Assembly (NCBI GenBank): GCA_021773115.1
Contig: JAJFKS010000001.1
Span: 1 to 48,561 of the forward strand
Direction of reading: 5' to 3'
Source of the DNA: Woeseiaceae bacterium
Lineage (GTDB): Bacteria; Pseudomonadota; Gammaproteobacteria; Steroidobacterales; Woeseiaceae
Length of the DNA: 48,561 nucleotides
Below the pieces are notes generated by a model, which made no database searches, was not told the origin of the DNA, and worked only from the letters and a program-made list of their open reading frames with translations. Position 1 is the stretch's first letter, and each line of letters starts with the position of its first letter. A program made the translations under genes and the position numbers. Positions 1 to 9,981 of this stretch are shown here, one piece after another.

Positions 1-116
1 TCAATGGAAAGGTAGTTGTGTCGAACAAAACTCTACTGACTTACGATGAAGAAAAAAGCAGAGCAGCTATCGAAGAGTTTTCAAAAGAAGTAGAAGCAAT
101 TGCGGAAACTTTATGA
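1..116 (+). CDS. C-terminal end of an amidohydrolase-like protein (partial, 5' end off window)
   Basis: The frame starting at base 3 is open from the left edge to a TGA and encodes about 37 residues beginning NGKVVVSNKTLLTYDEEK. A turn (NGKVVV), a short strand and a 'LLT-DEE' stretch followed by a charged helix is the usual ending of metal-dependent amidohydrolases and deaminases such as the guanine/MTA deaminase group. That family call is inference from a short tail. The next gene, an NSS transporter, follows after about 110 bases on the same strand. Confidence 0.5.
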   Translation, partial: NGKVVVSNKTLLTYDEEKSRAAIEEFSKEVEAIAETL

Positions 117-127
117 GCCTAAAGGGT

Positions 128-144
128 GCGTAGTTTTACTACGC
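128..144 (+). terminator. Perfect hairpin after the partial amidohydrolase gene
   Basis: GCGTAGT and ACTACGC pair perfectly around a TTT loop, 12 bases after the upstream stop codon. There is no T-run after the stem, so intrinsic termination is uncertain. It could also stabilise the mRNA end or be a protein-binding palindrome. Confidence 0.3.
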
Positions 145-229
145 GCCGTGCTCATCCGCCTTGGTGGTTAGCGTTCCACCCGTTACACTCCACGACTGAT
201 CGAGAAATAAAACAATAAAAGGTATCTCG

Positions 230-1537
230 ATGGTTGCCAGAGAAACGTTTACCTCACGATTTTCCACCATTCTGACCATGGTCGGCGTTGCCGTTGGCCT
301 TGGCAATGTTTGGCGATTTCCTTACATGATGGGTGAGTACGGTGGCTCGGCATTTCTCATCGTCTATTTGGTCTTCACGCTCTTGCTCGCTATTCCCGCA
401 ATGACGGCAGAGTGGAGCCTGGGTCGCGAAACAAGAAAAGGGCCGATAGGCGCGCTCTCGAGTGTCTGGGGTGCGAAATGGGGAAAGCGTATTGGCGCGC
501 TCATCGTGTTTACGATGCTTATTTCGACGTCCTACTATATCGTCGTCATCGGCAACATCGCGTTTACGGCCTCTTTTTCAATTCTGAATGGTTTTACGGA
601 CTCCACGTTTGCAAGGTTTGACCAGCAGATTTCGAATGGCTGGTTGCAATACGGTTTTAGCATCGGTGTTTTGTGTTTCATCATGTTTGTTTTGTATCGT
701 GGACTGAACAAAGGTATTGAAGCTGTCAGTCGAATTTTTGTGCCCTTTTTCGCGCTTGTTATTTTCTACCTGGTTGTAAACGCATTCTTTCTTCCAGGCG
801 CGCCAGCAAAGATTGCCGAATTTCTAAAGCCCGACTTTTCTGTGCTGGAGGTGGAACATATCTTCGCGGCGCTCGGCCAGGCGTTTTTCTCCTTGGGGCT
901 TGCAGGAACGATAATGGTCATTTACGGCTCGTACATGGGCGACGACCAGAATATTCCGAGAGTCGCTGCATTCACTGCGCTCGGCGATGTTGGCGCGGCG
1001 TTCCTGGCATCGTTATTTATCGTGCCGACCATTCTGGTGTTTGAGTTGGACCTGTCGCAAGGACCAACGCTGGTTTTCGCCACGCTACCGAAATTGTTCA
1101 GCGTGATGCCGGGTGGTCGGATTCTCGGTAGCAGTTTTCTACTGGCGTTGACGCTGATTGCCATCTTATCCGCGATGGCGGCGATCGAAGCCATTGTCGG
1201 CAGTATTAGTGAGGAGCTTCGCATTCGCTCCAGCCGAACACGAATGATCATTGTCGTCTTATTCGTGGAGGCGGCGGTCATGCTGCCGAGCGCTCTCGAT
1301 CCAGGCATCGTTGGCACTCTCGATCTAATTTTTGGCTCGGGCATGCAGATGTTGGGTAGCGTAATAGCCATCATCACGGTGACATGGGGATTGGGGCAAG
1401 TTAAAACCAGATTGCAAATATTCGGAGAAGCCCGTCATGGTTGGCACACGAACTATTTCTTTTGGTTGAAGTGGGTAGTCCCAGGTGTGATGTTGGTCGT
1501 ACTCGGCGTTTATGTGGCGAGCAACATCCAGTTTTAG
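230..1537 (+). CDS. Sodium-dependent NSS (neurotransmitter:sodium symporter) family transporter
   Basis: A 435-residue polytopic inner-membrane protein with about 11-12 hydrophobic segments. The family hallmark lies in TM1: VGLGNVWRFPY at residues 22-32, the unwound Na+/substrate site seen in LeuT, followed by the GGSAF element. Bacterial NSS proteins import amino acids or related amines with Na+. The ATG is preceded by AAGG at a good distance. The gene directly downstream, 20 bases away, encodes a PLP enzyme of sulfur amino acid metabolism, so a thioether amino acid or another amino acid is a plausible substrate; this is inference. A second NSS gene lies at 21174, also beside a PLP enzyme. 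Confidence 0.92.
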   Translation: MVARETFTSRFSTILTMVGVAVGLGNVWRFPYMMGEYGGSAFLIVYLVFTLLLAIPAMTAEWSLGRETRKGPIGALSSVWGAKWGKRIGALIVFTMLISTSYYIVVIGNIAFTASFSILNGFTDSTFARFDQQISNGWLQYGFSIGVLCFIMFVLYRGLNKGIEAVSRIFVPFFALVIFYLVVNAFFLPGAPAKIAEFLKPDFSVLEVEHIFAALGQAFFSLGLAGTIMVIYGSYMGDDQNIPRVAAFTALGDVGAAFLASLFIVPTILVFELDLSQGPTLVFATLPKLFSVMPGGRILGSSFLLALTLIAILSAMAAIEAIVGSISEELRIRSSRTRMIIVVLFVEAAVMLPSALDPGIVGTLDLIFGSGMQMLGSVIAIITVTWGLGQVKTRLQIFGEARHGWHTNYFFWLKWVVPGVMLVVLGVYVASNIQF

Positions 1538-1557
1538 TTCAATAATAAGGAATAAGA

Positions 1558-2688
1558 ATGGCTCGTAAGTTTTCAACTCGTGCAATACACGACGGTGAAG
1601 GTTGGGATAAGTCGACCGGCGCTCACAATACCCCTATTTACCAAACGGCCACATTCGCGTTCGAGACTGCCGAGGGCATGGCGGCCGCCATCATGGATGA
1701 TCCGTTAGATAGTTTCTTTTATTCGCGAACATCCAATCCAACGACCGCGGCGCTTGAGGAAAAAATGGCATCGTTGGAAGGCGCTGAGGCAGCATTGGTT
1801 ACGTCATCAGGAATGGCTGCAGTTGCAATCTCAGTTCTCATATCAGCGAGAGCGGGCGAGCACGTGATCGTGACGAATGACATATTTGTAATAAGTCGCC
1901 AATTTTTCGAAAAAGATTGCCCGGCAATGGGTATCGAAGTAACGATGGTTGACGTGCGAGACTTGAAGGAAGTCGAGGATGCTGTTCGTCCCAACACTAA
2001 GGCCTTGTTCGTCGAGACGGTCACTAACCCCAATATACACATCTCGGATATCGCGGCGTTCCGCTCGATTGCTGACAGGCACGATCTGATATTGATTGCC
2101 GACAACACGTTCCTGAGTCCGTATCTATCCAGACCCGTTGAGCACGGCGCCGATATCGTGCTGCATTCAGCAACTAAATACATCAGCGGACACGGCGACA
2201 CCGTTGCCGGAGTTTTAGCCGGGTCGAAGAAGAACATGGACAAAGCGCGATTGAAGCTGGATTCGTTCGGTCAATGTCTGAGTCCCATTGCATCCTGGCT
2301 GGTGATGCGTGGCGTGCGCACATTGCCGCTGCGCATGCGTCAGCATTCTGCCAACGCTCAGGCGCTGGCTGAGTATCTGGAAGGTCACGAGCTCGTGGAG
2401 TGGGTGAAGTATCCCGGATTAAAGTCCCATCCTCAGTATTCGCTCGCTAAATCCTCTTTGCCCAATGGTTGTGGTGGTATCGTCAGTTTTCGGCTTAAAG
2501 GCGGGGCAGACGAAATGAACCGGTTTGCGAATAGCCATAAACTTTTTGGCAAGGGCGTGAGCTTGGGTGACGTGTTCACGTTGGTGTATCCGCAGCCCTG
2601 GCGAGACAATCTGATTCGAATTTCCGTCGGCTGTGAAGACGCGAGCGATATTATTGACGAGTTCGAAAAGGCATTCGCCGCAGTTTAG
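1558..2688 (+). CDS. Trans-sulfuration family PLP-dependent enzyme (cystathionine/methionine gamma-lyase or sulfhydrylase type)
   Basis: A 376-residue fold-type I PLP enzyme of the Cys/Met metabolism family. Visible motifs are Y55-S-R57 (phosphate contacts from the neighbouring subunit), NPT at 60-62, the SSGMAA turn at 83-88, DNTFLSPYLSRP, and HSATKY with the Schiff-base Lys207. Length is normal for the family. These motifs are shared by gamma-synthases, gamma-lyases and O-acyl-homoserine sulfhydrylases, so the exact reaction cannot be read from sequence. An AAGGA precedes the ATG. It sits in an apparent operon behind an NSS amino acid transporter, which favours a catabolic gamma-lyase role, but that is inference. 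Confidence 0.88.
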   Translation: MARKFSTRAIHDGEGWDKSTGAHNTPIYQTATFAFETAEGMAAAIMDDPLDSFFYSRTSNPTTAALEEKMASLEGAEAALVTSSGMAAVAISVLISARAGEHVIVTNDIFVISRQFFEKDCPAMGIEVTMVDVRDLKEVEDAVRPNTKALFVETVTNPNIHISDIAAFRSIADRHDLILIADNTFLSPYLSRPVEHGADIVLHSATKYISGHGDTVAGVLAGSKKNMDKARLKLDSFGQCLSPIASWLVMRGVRTLPLRMRQHSANAQALAEYLEGHELVEWVKYPGLKSHPQYSLAKSSLPNGCGGIVSFRLKGGADEMNRFANSHKLFGKGVSLGDVFTLVYPQPWRDNLIRISVGCEDASDIIDEFEKAFAAV

Positions 2689-2715
2689 AACCTCGAATAA
2701 CGAAGGATTCGAACT

Positions 2716-3552
2716 ATGGATCGACGCAGTTTCTTACTGGCAGCGGCGGCGATGGCCGCCGGTTGCTCTCGAACGGCTGAGACAGGGGTGACGGGAATGA
2801 CCAAAACCGCCGCTTTGGGAATTCAGTTGTATTCGGTCCGCGATCTCATGGCAACCGACGTCGCTGCGACGCTGGAACTGATTGCAAGCACCGGCTATCG
2901 GGAAGTCGAATTTGCTGGTTATTTCGACCATAGCCCGGCAGATCTCAAAGCGATACTGGGTGCCGTCGGTCTGCAGGCGCCGTCGGCGCACCTGCCTTAC
3001 AGCGCATTCCTCGAGAGCCCGGAGAAGGTGCTGGAGCACGCAACAGCGATGGGACATCAGTTCGTCGTAGTACCCTGGTTGGACACCGATTCGCGAACTC
3101 TCGATCACTATCGTGAGCATGCGGAAAACTTCAACCACTGGGGTGAGCTGTGCAAGGGTGCTGGCGTTCAGTTTGCGTATCACAACCATCAGTTCGAATT
3201 CGAAGAAACCGAAGGCACGCTGCCGTTTGACCTGTTGTTGGCTGAAACGGATCCGTCGCTGGTGCAGTTCGAACTCGATCTCGCCTGGGCACGTGCAGCC
3301 AACGCCGATTCAGTCGCCTATTTCAAAGCGTGGCCGGGACGATTCCCGATGTTGCATATCAAAGACTTTGATGCCAGCGGCAACGAGGCGGATATCGGTG
3401 ACGGCGACGTCCCGTTTGCATCGATATTCGAATATCTCGATACCGCGGGCGTCAAACACGGCTTTATCGAGCGCGACCATTCGAAAGACATCAACTATTC
3501 GTTGCAGCACAATTTCGACGCGATCGAGCCGCTTTGGACATCGCATCAATGA
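2716..3552 (+). CDS. Exported sugar phosphate isomerase/epimerase-like TIM-barrel protein (Tat/lipoprotein leader)
   Basis: A 278-residue xylose-isomerase-like TIM barrel. The N-terminus MDRRSFLLAAAAMAAGC combines a twin-arginine pattern (RRSFL) with a lipobox ending in Cys17, so export and lipid anchoring are likely. Family landmarks are GIQLYSVRD near residue 36, the metal-region motif YHNHQFEF, FELDLAW and MLHIKDFD. AAGGA lies 8 bases before the ATG. Its stop overlaps the ATG of the next gene (ATGA). Such exported isomerase-like proteins commonly accompany Gfo/Idh/MocA oxidoreductases in pathways that handle oxidised sugars, glycosides or inositols. Substrate unknown. Confidence 0.85.
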   Translation: MDRRSFLLAAAAMAAGCSRTAETGVTGMTKTAALGIQLYSVRDLMATDVAATLELIASTGYREVEFAGYFDHSPADLKAILGAVGLQAPSAHLPYSAFLESPEKVLEHATAMGHQFVVVPWLDTDSRTLDHYREHAENFNHWGELCKGAGVQFAYHNHQFEFEETEGTLPFDLLLAETDPSLVQFELDLAWARAANADSVAYFKAWPGRFPMLHIKDFDASGNEADIGDGDVPFASIFEYLDTAGVKHGFIERDHSKDINYSLQHNFDAIEPLWTSHQ

Positions 3553-4604
3553 GAACCATTAAGGGACCGGCCATCTTTCTCGCGCAGTTCGCGGGCGATG
3601 AAGCACCGTTTAATTCGCTGGATAGTATCGCCCAATGGGTGGCGAGCCTCGGATTCGTCGGCGTGCAGATGCCAAGCTGGGACGCTCGCTTGTTCGATAT
3701 CGAGAAAGCAGCTGAGAGCAAAACTTATTGCGACGAGATCCTGGGCATCCTCGAACAGCATGGGCTGCAACTGACGGAATTGTCGAGCCACTTGCAGGGC
3801 CAGTTGGTCGCGGTGCATCCGGCGTACGACCAGATGTTTGATGGCTTCGCGGCGGAGTCCGTGCGCGGCAATCCGTCGGCACGCCAGGCCTGGGCCGTTG
3901 ACCAGCTATTGAAAGCTGCCAGGGCGTCAGAAAATCTCGGGCTTGCGAATCATGCGACCTTTTCCGGCGCGCTCGCCTGGCCATACCTGTACCCATGGCC
4001 ACAACGGCCGGCCGGGTTGGTCGAGACGGCGTTCGATGAGCTGGCGAAGCGCTGGCAGCCGATTCTGGATGCGTTCGACGATGCGGGCGTCAATTGCTGC
4101 TATGAAATTCATCCAGGTGAGGACCTGCATGACGGCGTAACCTTCGAGATGTTCCTTGAGCGCGTGAAAAATCACCCGCGCTGCCAGATGTTGTACGACC
4201 CGAGCCATTACGTACTGCAGGCGCTCGACTACCTTGATCACATCGATATCTATCACGAACGTATCAAGATGTTTCACGTGAAGGATGCCGAATTGAATCC
4301 GACCGGCCGGCAGGGAGTCTATGGTGGCTATCAGGCCTGGGTGGACAGGGCCGGGCGCTTCCGTTCACTCGGTGATGGACACGTTGATTTCAGCGGGATT
4401 TTTTCCAGGTTCGCACAGTATAATTTTGCCGGTTGGGCAGTGCTCGAGTGGGAATGCTGCCTGAAACATCCTGAAGATGGTGCCCGCGAAGGTGCGCAAT
4501 TTATCAATGAGCACATTATCCGTGTCACCGATAAGGCATTTGACGACTTCGCCGACGCTGGTGTCGATGATGCCGCCAATCGACGTGCGCTGGGAATAGA
4601 ATGA
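3549..4604 (+). CDS. Cytoplasmic sugar phosphate isomerase/epimerase-like TIM-barrel protein
   Basis: A 351-residue xylose-isomerase-like barrel without a signal peptide. Conserved pieces are CYEIHPGED, LYDPSHYVLQ, FHVKDAEL and VLEWEC, which carry the Glu, Asp and His metal ligands of this superfamily. The chosen ATG overlaps the upstream stop as ATGA, the usual sign of translational coupling; a TTG five codons earlier is in frame but less likely. It lies between another isomerase-like gene and a Gfo/Idh/MocA dehydrogenase 10 bases downstream, so these three probably act in one sugar-derivative pathway. Substrate not determinable from sequence. Confidence 0.88.
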   Translation: MRTIKGPAIFLAQFAGDEAPFNSLDSIAQWVASLGFVGVQMPSWDARLFDIEKAAESKTYCDEILGILEQHGLQLTELSSHLQGQLVAVHPAYDQMFDGFAAESVRGNPSARQAWAVDQLLKAARASENLGLANHATFSGALAWPYLYPWPQRPAGLVETAFDELAKRWQPILDAFDDAGVNCCYEIHPGEDLHDGVTFEMFLERVKNHPRCQMLYDPSHYVLQALDYLDHIDIYHERIKMFHVKDAELNPTGRQGVYGGYQAWVDRAGRFRSLGDGHVDFSGIFSRFAQYNFAGWAVLEWECCLKHPEDGAREGAQFINEHIIRVTDKAFDDFADAGVDDAANRRALGIE

Positions 4605-4614
4605 GGAACGGCGC

Positions 4615-5778
4615 ATGAGCAAGCTCAAGGATGCAAAAACCGGCCCGAATCGAGTTCGACTTGGAATGGTCGGCGGTGGCCAGGGGGCTTTCATCGGTGC
4701 GGTGCACCGTATCGCGGCTCGCATTGATAATGAGTACGACTTTTGCGCCGGCGCGTTGTCGTCCAATCCGCAACGTGCACTGGCATCGGCGCGTGAGATC
4801 GGCTTGGCCGAGGATCGATCCTATGAGGACGTCGCGGCGATGCTAGCGGCGGAAAGCGCCCGCGACGACGGCATCGAAGCGGTATCAATTGTTACCCCGA
4901 ATAACGTACATTTTCCGGTCGCCAAGGCATGCCTGGAAGCCGGCATACACGTAATTTGCGACAAGCCCATCACGGTGACCTGCAGAGAGGCTGATGAGTT
5001 GATCGCGCTTGCGAAAGCGCAGAATCGAATTCTCGCCGTTACTTATAATTACTCAGGCTACCCGATGATTCGGCAGGCCAGGGAGATGATCGAGGCGGGT
5101 GAACTCGGTGACATTCGTGTCGTGCAGGCCGAGCACGCGCAGGACTGGCTAACCGAGGCGGTCGAACAATCCGGCAACAAGCAGGCCGGCTGGCGCACCG
5201 ATCCCGCGCAGTCCGGGGCCGGCGGTTGTATCGGCGATATCGGGACGCACGCCTATCATCTTGCCTGTTTCGTCACCGGGCTTGAGCTCGAGTCACTGTG
5301 TGCCGATCTCAGCACCTTCGTGAGCGGCCGGCAGCTCGACGATAACGTCAATGTCTTGATGCGATTCAAGGGCGGGGCCAAAGGGTCACTTTGGGCCAGC
5401 CAGGTTGCGCCTGGAAATGAGAACAGCCTGACGCTGCGCGTCTATGGAACCCGAGGCGGTCTGAGTTGGCGTCAGGAGAGTGCGAATGAACTCGAACTCT
5501 CACCCTTTGGCGAGGCTACGCGTCGCATAACTCGCGGTAGCCCGGCCGCGGGCGGTGCTGCCGCCGCGGCGACACGAATTCCTGCGGGACATCCGGAGGG
5601 CTATCTCGAGGGATTCGCGACTTTGTACAAGGAGATCGCAGCAGCGATTCGGGCTGCGCGAAGCGGCACAACAGCAGTCGGAATGTTTCCCCGGGGTGAA
5701 GATGGCCGCAGGGGCGTTGCTTTTGTTGAGGCCGCAGTGAAATCGAGTAACGGAGGCGCTGTTTGGGTAAATCTGTGA
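4615..5778 (+). CDS. Gfo/Idh/MocA family NAD(P)-dependent oxidoreductase
   Basis: A 387-residue two-domain dehydrogenase. The N-terminal Rossmann motif is GMVGGGQGAFIG (about residues 18-29). The catalytic-lysine motif of the family appears as CDKPITVT near residue 119, and GDIGTHAYH supplies the conserved late His region. No export signal is present, unlike the Glycoside hydrolase 109-type members. GAGG lies upstream of the ATG. Third gene of the apparent sugar operon with two isomerase-like barrels. Known family members oxidise sugars, inositols or their derivatives, including 3-keto-sugar formation; the specific substrate here is unknown. Confidence 0.9.
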   Translation: MSKLKDAKTGPNRVRLGMVGGGQGAFIGAVHRIAARIDNEYDFCAGALSSNPQRALASAREIGLAEDRSYEDVAAMLAAESARDDGIEAVSIVTPNNVHFPVAKACLEAGIHVICDKPITVTCREADELIALAKAQNRILAVTYNYSGYPMIRQAREMIEAGELGDIRVVQAEHAQDWLTEAVEQSGNKQAGWRTDPAQSGAGGCIGDIGTHAYHLACFVTGLELESLCADLSTFVSGRQLDDNVNVLMRFKGGAKGSLWASQVAPGNENSLTLRVYGTRGGLSWRQESANELELSPFGEATRRITRGSPAAGGAAAAATRIPAGHPEGYLEGFATLYKEIAAAIRAARSGTTAVGMFPRGEDGRRGVAFVEAAVKSSNGGAVWVNL

Positions 5779-5959
5779 CAGAACTGGCTAACAACAGGAA
5801 GATACTGAACCATCTGCAGGAGCAATCGCCGCTGGATTCAGGGTTACCGATCACCAATCCTAACGCGCGAACTCTCGAATCGGGGCCTGCTGCATGCGGT
5901 GAATTGACGAGTGACATAGAATCTATACCGAGGCGTCCACCCACACGCCACGAGGCAAT

Positions 5960-7390
5960 ATGATGCGTATTCTCACAATTCTTCTCCTGATCCTGGTCGC
6001 ACCATGCGTCGCCTCCGGGCAGACGACTCCGACCGAGATCGCCGCCGCCGCAGATGTCCTGACGCGAATCGAGGCGCTGCAGGCACGGATCGACCCTGCA
6101 GGCCGAGCGGCACGGATTGTCGGCAGCAGCGCTCCCGCAAGGGAAGAGATCATGCGTTCTGTGGGCACATGGTGGGATGACGAGATGGAAGCGCTGTCGG
6201 ACCACATCGGGAACAATCCGGAGGTGGGTTGGCAGGAGTTCGCCACGGTCGCCACTCTCGTGAAGGTCCTGCGCGCCAAGGGCTTCACCGTAGAGACGGG
6301 AGTCGCCAACCTCGAGACGGCCTTCGTTGCCAGTTGGGATTCACCTGCCGGCACCGACGGCCCGACGCTGGGCCTGATTGGCGAATATGACGCTCTCCGC
6401 GACGTCGATGGTGCGTTCCACGGAGATCAACACAACGCCCAAACGCCAATAGCCATCGCGGCGGCGCTGGGGCTCAAAGCTCACATGACGGATGCCGGTA
6501 TCCCGGGTTCGATCCGGCTCTATGGCACGCCGGCCGAGGAAGTCGGACCTCCCGCCAAGACCATCATGTTTGAAGCAGGTGTCTTCGAGGGCGCGGATAT
6601 CCTGGTGCGCAGTCACTCCTCAGATCAGACCGCGCGCGGGCGTGCCGGCTTCGGCGTCTGCTGCCTTAACATCAATGAGGTGAAGTACACGTTCACCGGC
6701 CGGCCCGCGCACCAACTGACCTCGTGGAATGGCCGGAATGCGCTGTCCGCCGCCGTCCGGTTCTACACGTCCGTAGACGGACTCCGGTCGACGTTCAGGC
6801 CGGAAGCGTCTATACAGGGCGTCATTCCCGAAGGCGGAGTTGCACCGAACGTCGTGCCGGCTCATGCCGTGGTGGACTATTACATTCGCTACCCGGACGA
6901 GGTCTATCTCGAGCACATAACGAACATGGTCGATGACGCCGCTCGAGGTGCGGCGATGGCGACGGGCACGGAGGTCACGATCGATCGGTATGGGGAATAC
7001 CGGGACGGGATCACGCTCGGCACTTTGGACGAGCTCTACTTCGAGTATGCCAAAGCCTTCGGCGCCCCGAACCTGAACGAAGTTCCGCAACGCCCGGCGG
7101 GCTACGAAGAGACCGGGTGGGTGACCCGCGAGATTCCCGGCGTTGGGGTCAGCGTCTACAGCTCACGCGAGACGTACCACACGAAGGGCATGGAGGCCGA
7201 CGGTCTGGGCGAGGTCGGACATGCAGGCTTTCGCATGGACGCGCAAATCATGGCGGCCATCCTGTACGACTACCTGACCAACGAGTCACTCCGGAATGCA
7301 ATTGCCGAGGAGCACTCGGAGCTCAAGGGTCTGTTGAGCGTGTACCATCAGCGGCTGCGCGAGGTCTACGCACCCGAAATTGCACGGTAG
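5960..7390 (+). CDS. Exported M20-family amidohydrolase (AbgB / p-aminobenzoyl-glutamate hydrolase-like)
   Basis: A 476-residue metallohydrolase with a cleavable-type signal peptide (hydrophobic stretch 4-18, ending near ASG-Q). Family landmarks: GEYDAL (141-146), HGDQHN (154-159), GTPAEE (189-194) and TFTGRPAHQ of the dimerisation domain. M20D enzymes normally read HxCGHN, with the Cys as metal ligand; here the Cys position is Asp156, so metal binding may differ. By eye the gene is richer in GC, and in GCC/GTC/GGC codons, than its neighbours, which may indicate transfer. It is preceded by a 180-base gap and faces a convergent cupin gene. Likely cleaves an amide or aminoacyl bond; substrate unknown. 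Confidence 0.85.
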   Translation: MMRILTILLLILVAPCVASGQTTPTEIAAAADVLTRIEALQARIDPAGRAARIVGSSAPAREEIMRSVGTWWDDEMEALSDHIGNNPEVGWQEFATVATLVKVLRAKGFTVETGVANLETAFVASWDSPAGTDGPTLGLIGEYDALRDVDGAFHGDQHNAQTPIAIAAALGLKAHMTDAGIPGSIRLYGTPAEEVGPPAKTIMFEAGVFEGADILVRSHSSDQTARGRAGFGVCCLNINEVKYTFTGRPAHQLTSWNGRNALSAAVRFYTSVDGLRSTFRPEASIQGVIPEGGVAPNVVPAHAVVDYYIRYPDEVYLEHITNMVDDAARGAAMATGTEVTIDRYGEYRDGITLGTLDELYFEYAKAFGAPNLNEVPQRPAGYEETGWVTREIPGVGVSVYSSRETYHTKGMEADGLGEVGHAGFRMDAQIMAAILYDYLTNESLRNAIAEEHSELKGLLSVYHQRLREVYAPEIAR

Positions 7391-7498
7391 GCTAAGCGCG
7401 ATCTTCTTCGTCGCCAATCATAAGGGCGACGGTGCAGTGATTGTAAAGGCGTGGATAACAGGTTTGGACGAGCTAAACGCGCACGCTTCTGGTCCAGG

Positions 7499-7894
7499 CT
7501 AATCGTCTGCAGGCACCGAGGCGGGCGCATCCTTCATCTTGATAAAAAACACGAGAATCTTCGCCGGCTCGGTGTCACTGGCGTTACGCGACACAGAGTG
7601 GATATCGTTCGGTGTCTCGTAAAACGTCTGCCCAACGTTAAGTTTCTTCAGCTCACCACCCGCCACCTGCATTTCAACCGTCCCCTCGAGCACATAGACG
7701 AACGTATGCGCATTGTGGCGGTGACTCGCCGATGCCGCGCCGGGCGGATAGACGACTTCGAGGACAACTGCCTCGCGACCTTCGATATCGGACAAATCAG
7801 TCTGGAAAATGCCCTTTACGTCTGATTGCTGTGCGATGCCGGCGGTCGATAGAGTGCAGAGCAGGACGGTCGTCAATAGTTTCAATGCTTTCAC
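7499..7894 (-). CDS. Secreted single-domain cupin protein
   Basis: 131 residues with a Sec signal peptide (about 1-21, ending GIA-QQ). The mature part is one small beta-barrel cupin: PGAASASHRHNAHTFVYVLEG gives the H-x-H plus later acidic pattern of motif 1, and NDIHSVSRN the His of motif 2, so a metal site is likely. The start is a GTG preceded by GGAGAAG at 5 bases; no ATG fits. Short cupins of this kind often have unknown ligands or act as dioxygenase/isomerase-like proteins; no specific function is claimed. Confidence 0.82.
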   Translation of the reverse strand: MKALKLLTTVLLCTLSTAGIAQQSDVKGIFQTDLSDIEGREAVVLEVVYPPGAASASHRHNAHTFVYVLEGTVEMQVAGGELKKLNVGQTFYETPNDIHSVSRNASDTEPAKILVFFIKMKDAPASVPADD

Positions 7895-8019
7895 GTTGGC
7901 TTCTCCACTTGTGGGTAGGTGCCATTATTGAATTTGTGACGCGAGAATTCTAATGCCAGACAGAAATATCGTGTCACCGGAAGCATGGCTTTCGGAACAC
8001 TGTCTAACCCGATAGCTGA

Positions 8020-9432
<1,413 letters not shown>

Positions 9433-9981
9433 AATTACTGCCCTCTGTTTTTATTATCGTACTTGTGATGCTGCATCAGAATGTCGCCTGATCAATGTGA
9501 TGTCCAGCATTTCGTGGTGGGACTGATCCTTGACGAGTATTCAGTTGAAGGCCGGCAAGAATTCCACAGGCTAATGCTACAGGAGCGACCCGACCGCGAA
9601 AGCAATCTGGAAAGACGAAGTGATAGCGGGGGCCGACGACACCGTCGTTGTCGAGGGCGCTGAAAATACTGATACCGCCTGGAACTACGGGAATCCCAAA
9701 GACGCCGCCAAACAATTTGCCGGCCGTGTAGCACAATAGATGCGGAGCGAAGGGGCGGGCAGATTTAGTATGGTGGCGTAGTGATGACTTATTCAATGAA
9801 AGATGCCTGATTTTGCCTTTGGTAAATACTTGCGGATCATAATTCATCCCTTCATTGATGGCCGTAAGACACCTTCTCAGTGACTGCCATCGGGTGGTTT
9901 CCGTATGTACAGTCATCGTCCTTTCCTTGCATTGCTCTTTAGTTAGTCATTCATCGAACTGACCTAATCGGTCATTCGTTC
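9433..9981. other. 549-base gap between the permease and the outer-membrane protein gene
   Basis: Both flanking genes point left, so this holds the promoter region of the permease and the 3' end of the exporter operon. The only coding signal seen is the DUF427 remnant on the plus strand. A minus-strand open frame over 9476-9916 has no recognisable domain and runs antisense to that remnant, so it is not called. Confidence 0.5.
9596..9739 (+). pseudogene. DUF427 (NTP_transf_9) gene remnant with internal deletion
   Basis: The frame reads AKAIWKDEVIAGADDTVVVE and continues GAENTDTAWNYGNPKDAAKQ before a TAG. The first half matches the start of COG2343/DUF427 proteins, whose usual form is KAIWNGxVIAESDDTVVVEG. 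The second half matches their end (ENxDAAWYYPxPKxAAKxIxxRVAFW). About 45 residues that normally lie between, including the CPWKG core, are missing; there is no start codon or ribosome site, and the last strand is cut. An intact but distant DUF427 gene lies at 16673. Confidence 0.65.

Noticed and set aside
5516..6205. 229-codon minus-strand open frame
   Set aside because: Antisense to the dehydrogenase end and M20 start; composition looks like a shadow of GC-rich codons.
9476..9916. 146-codon minus-strand open frame
   Set aside because: No recognisable domain, no convincing ribosome site, and it lies antisense to the DUF427 remnant whose translation matches a known family.
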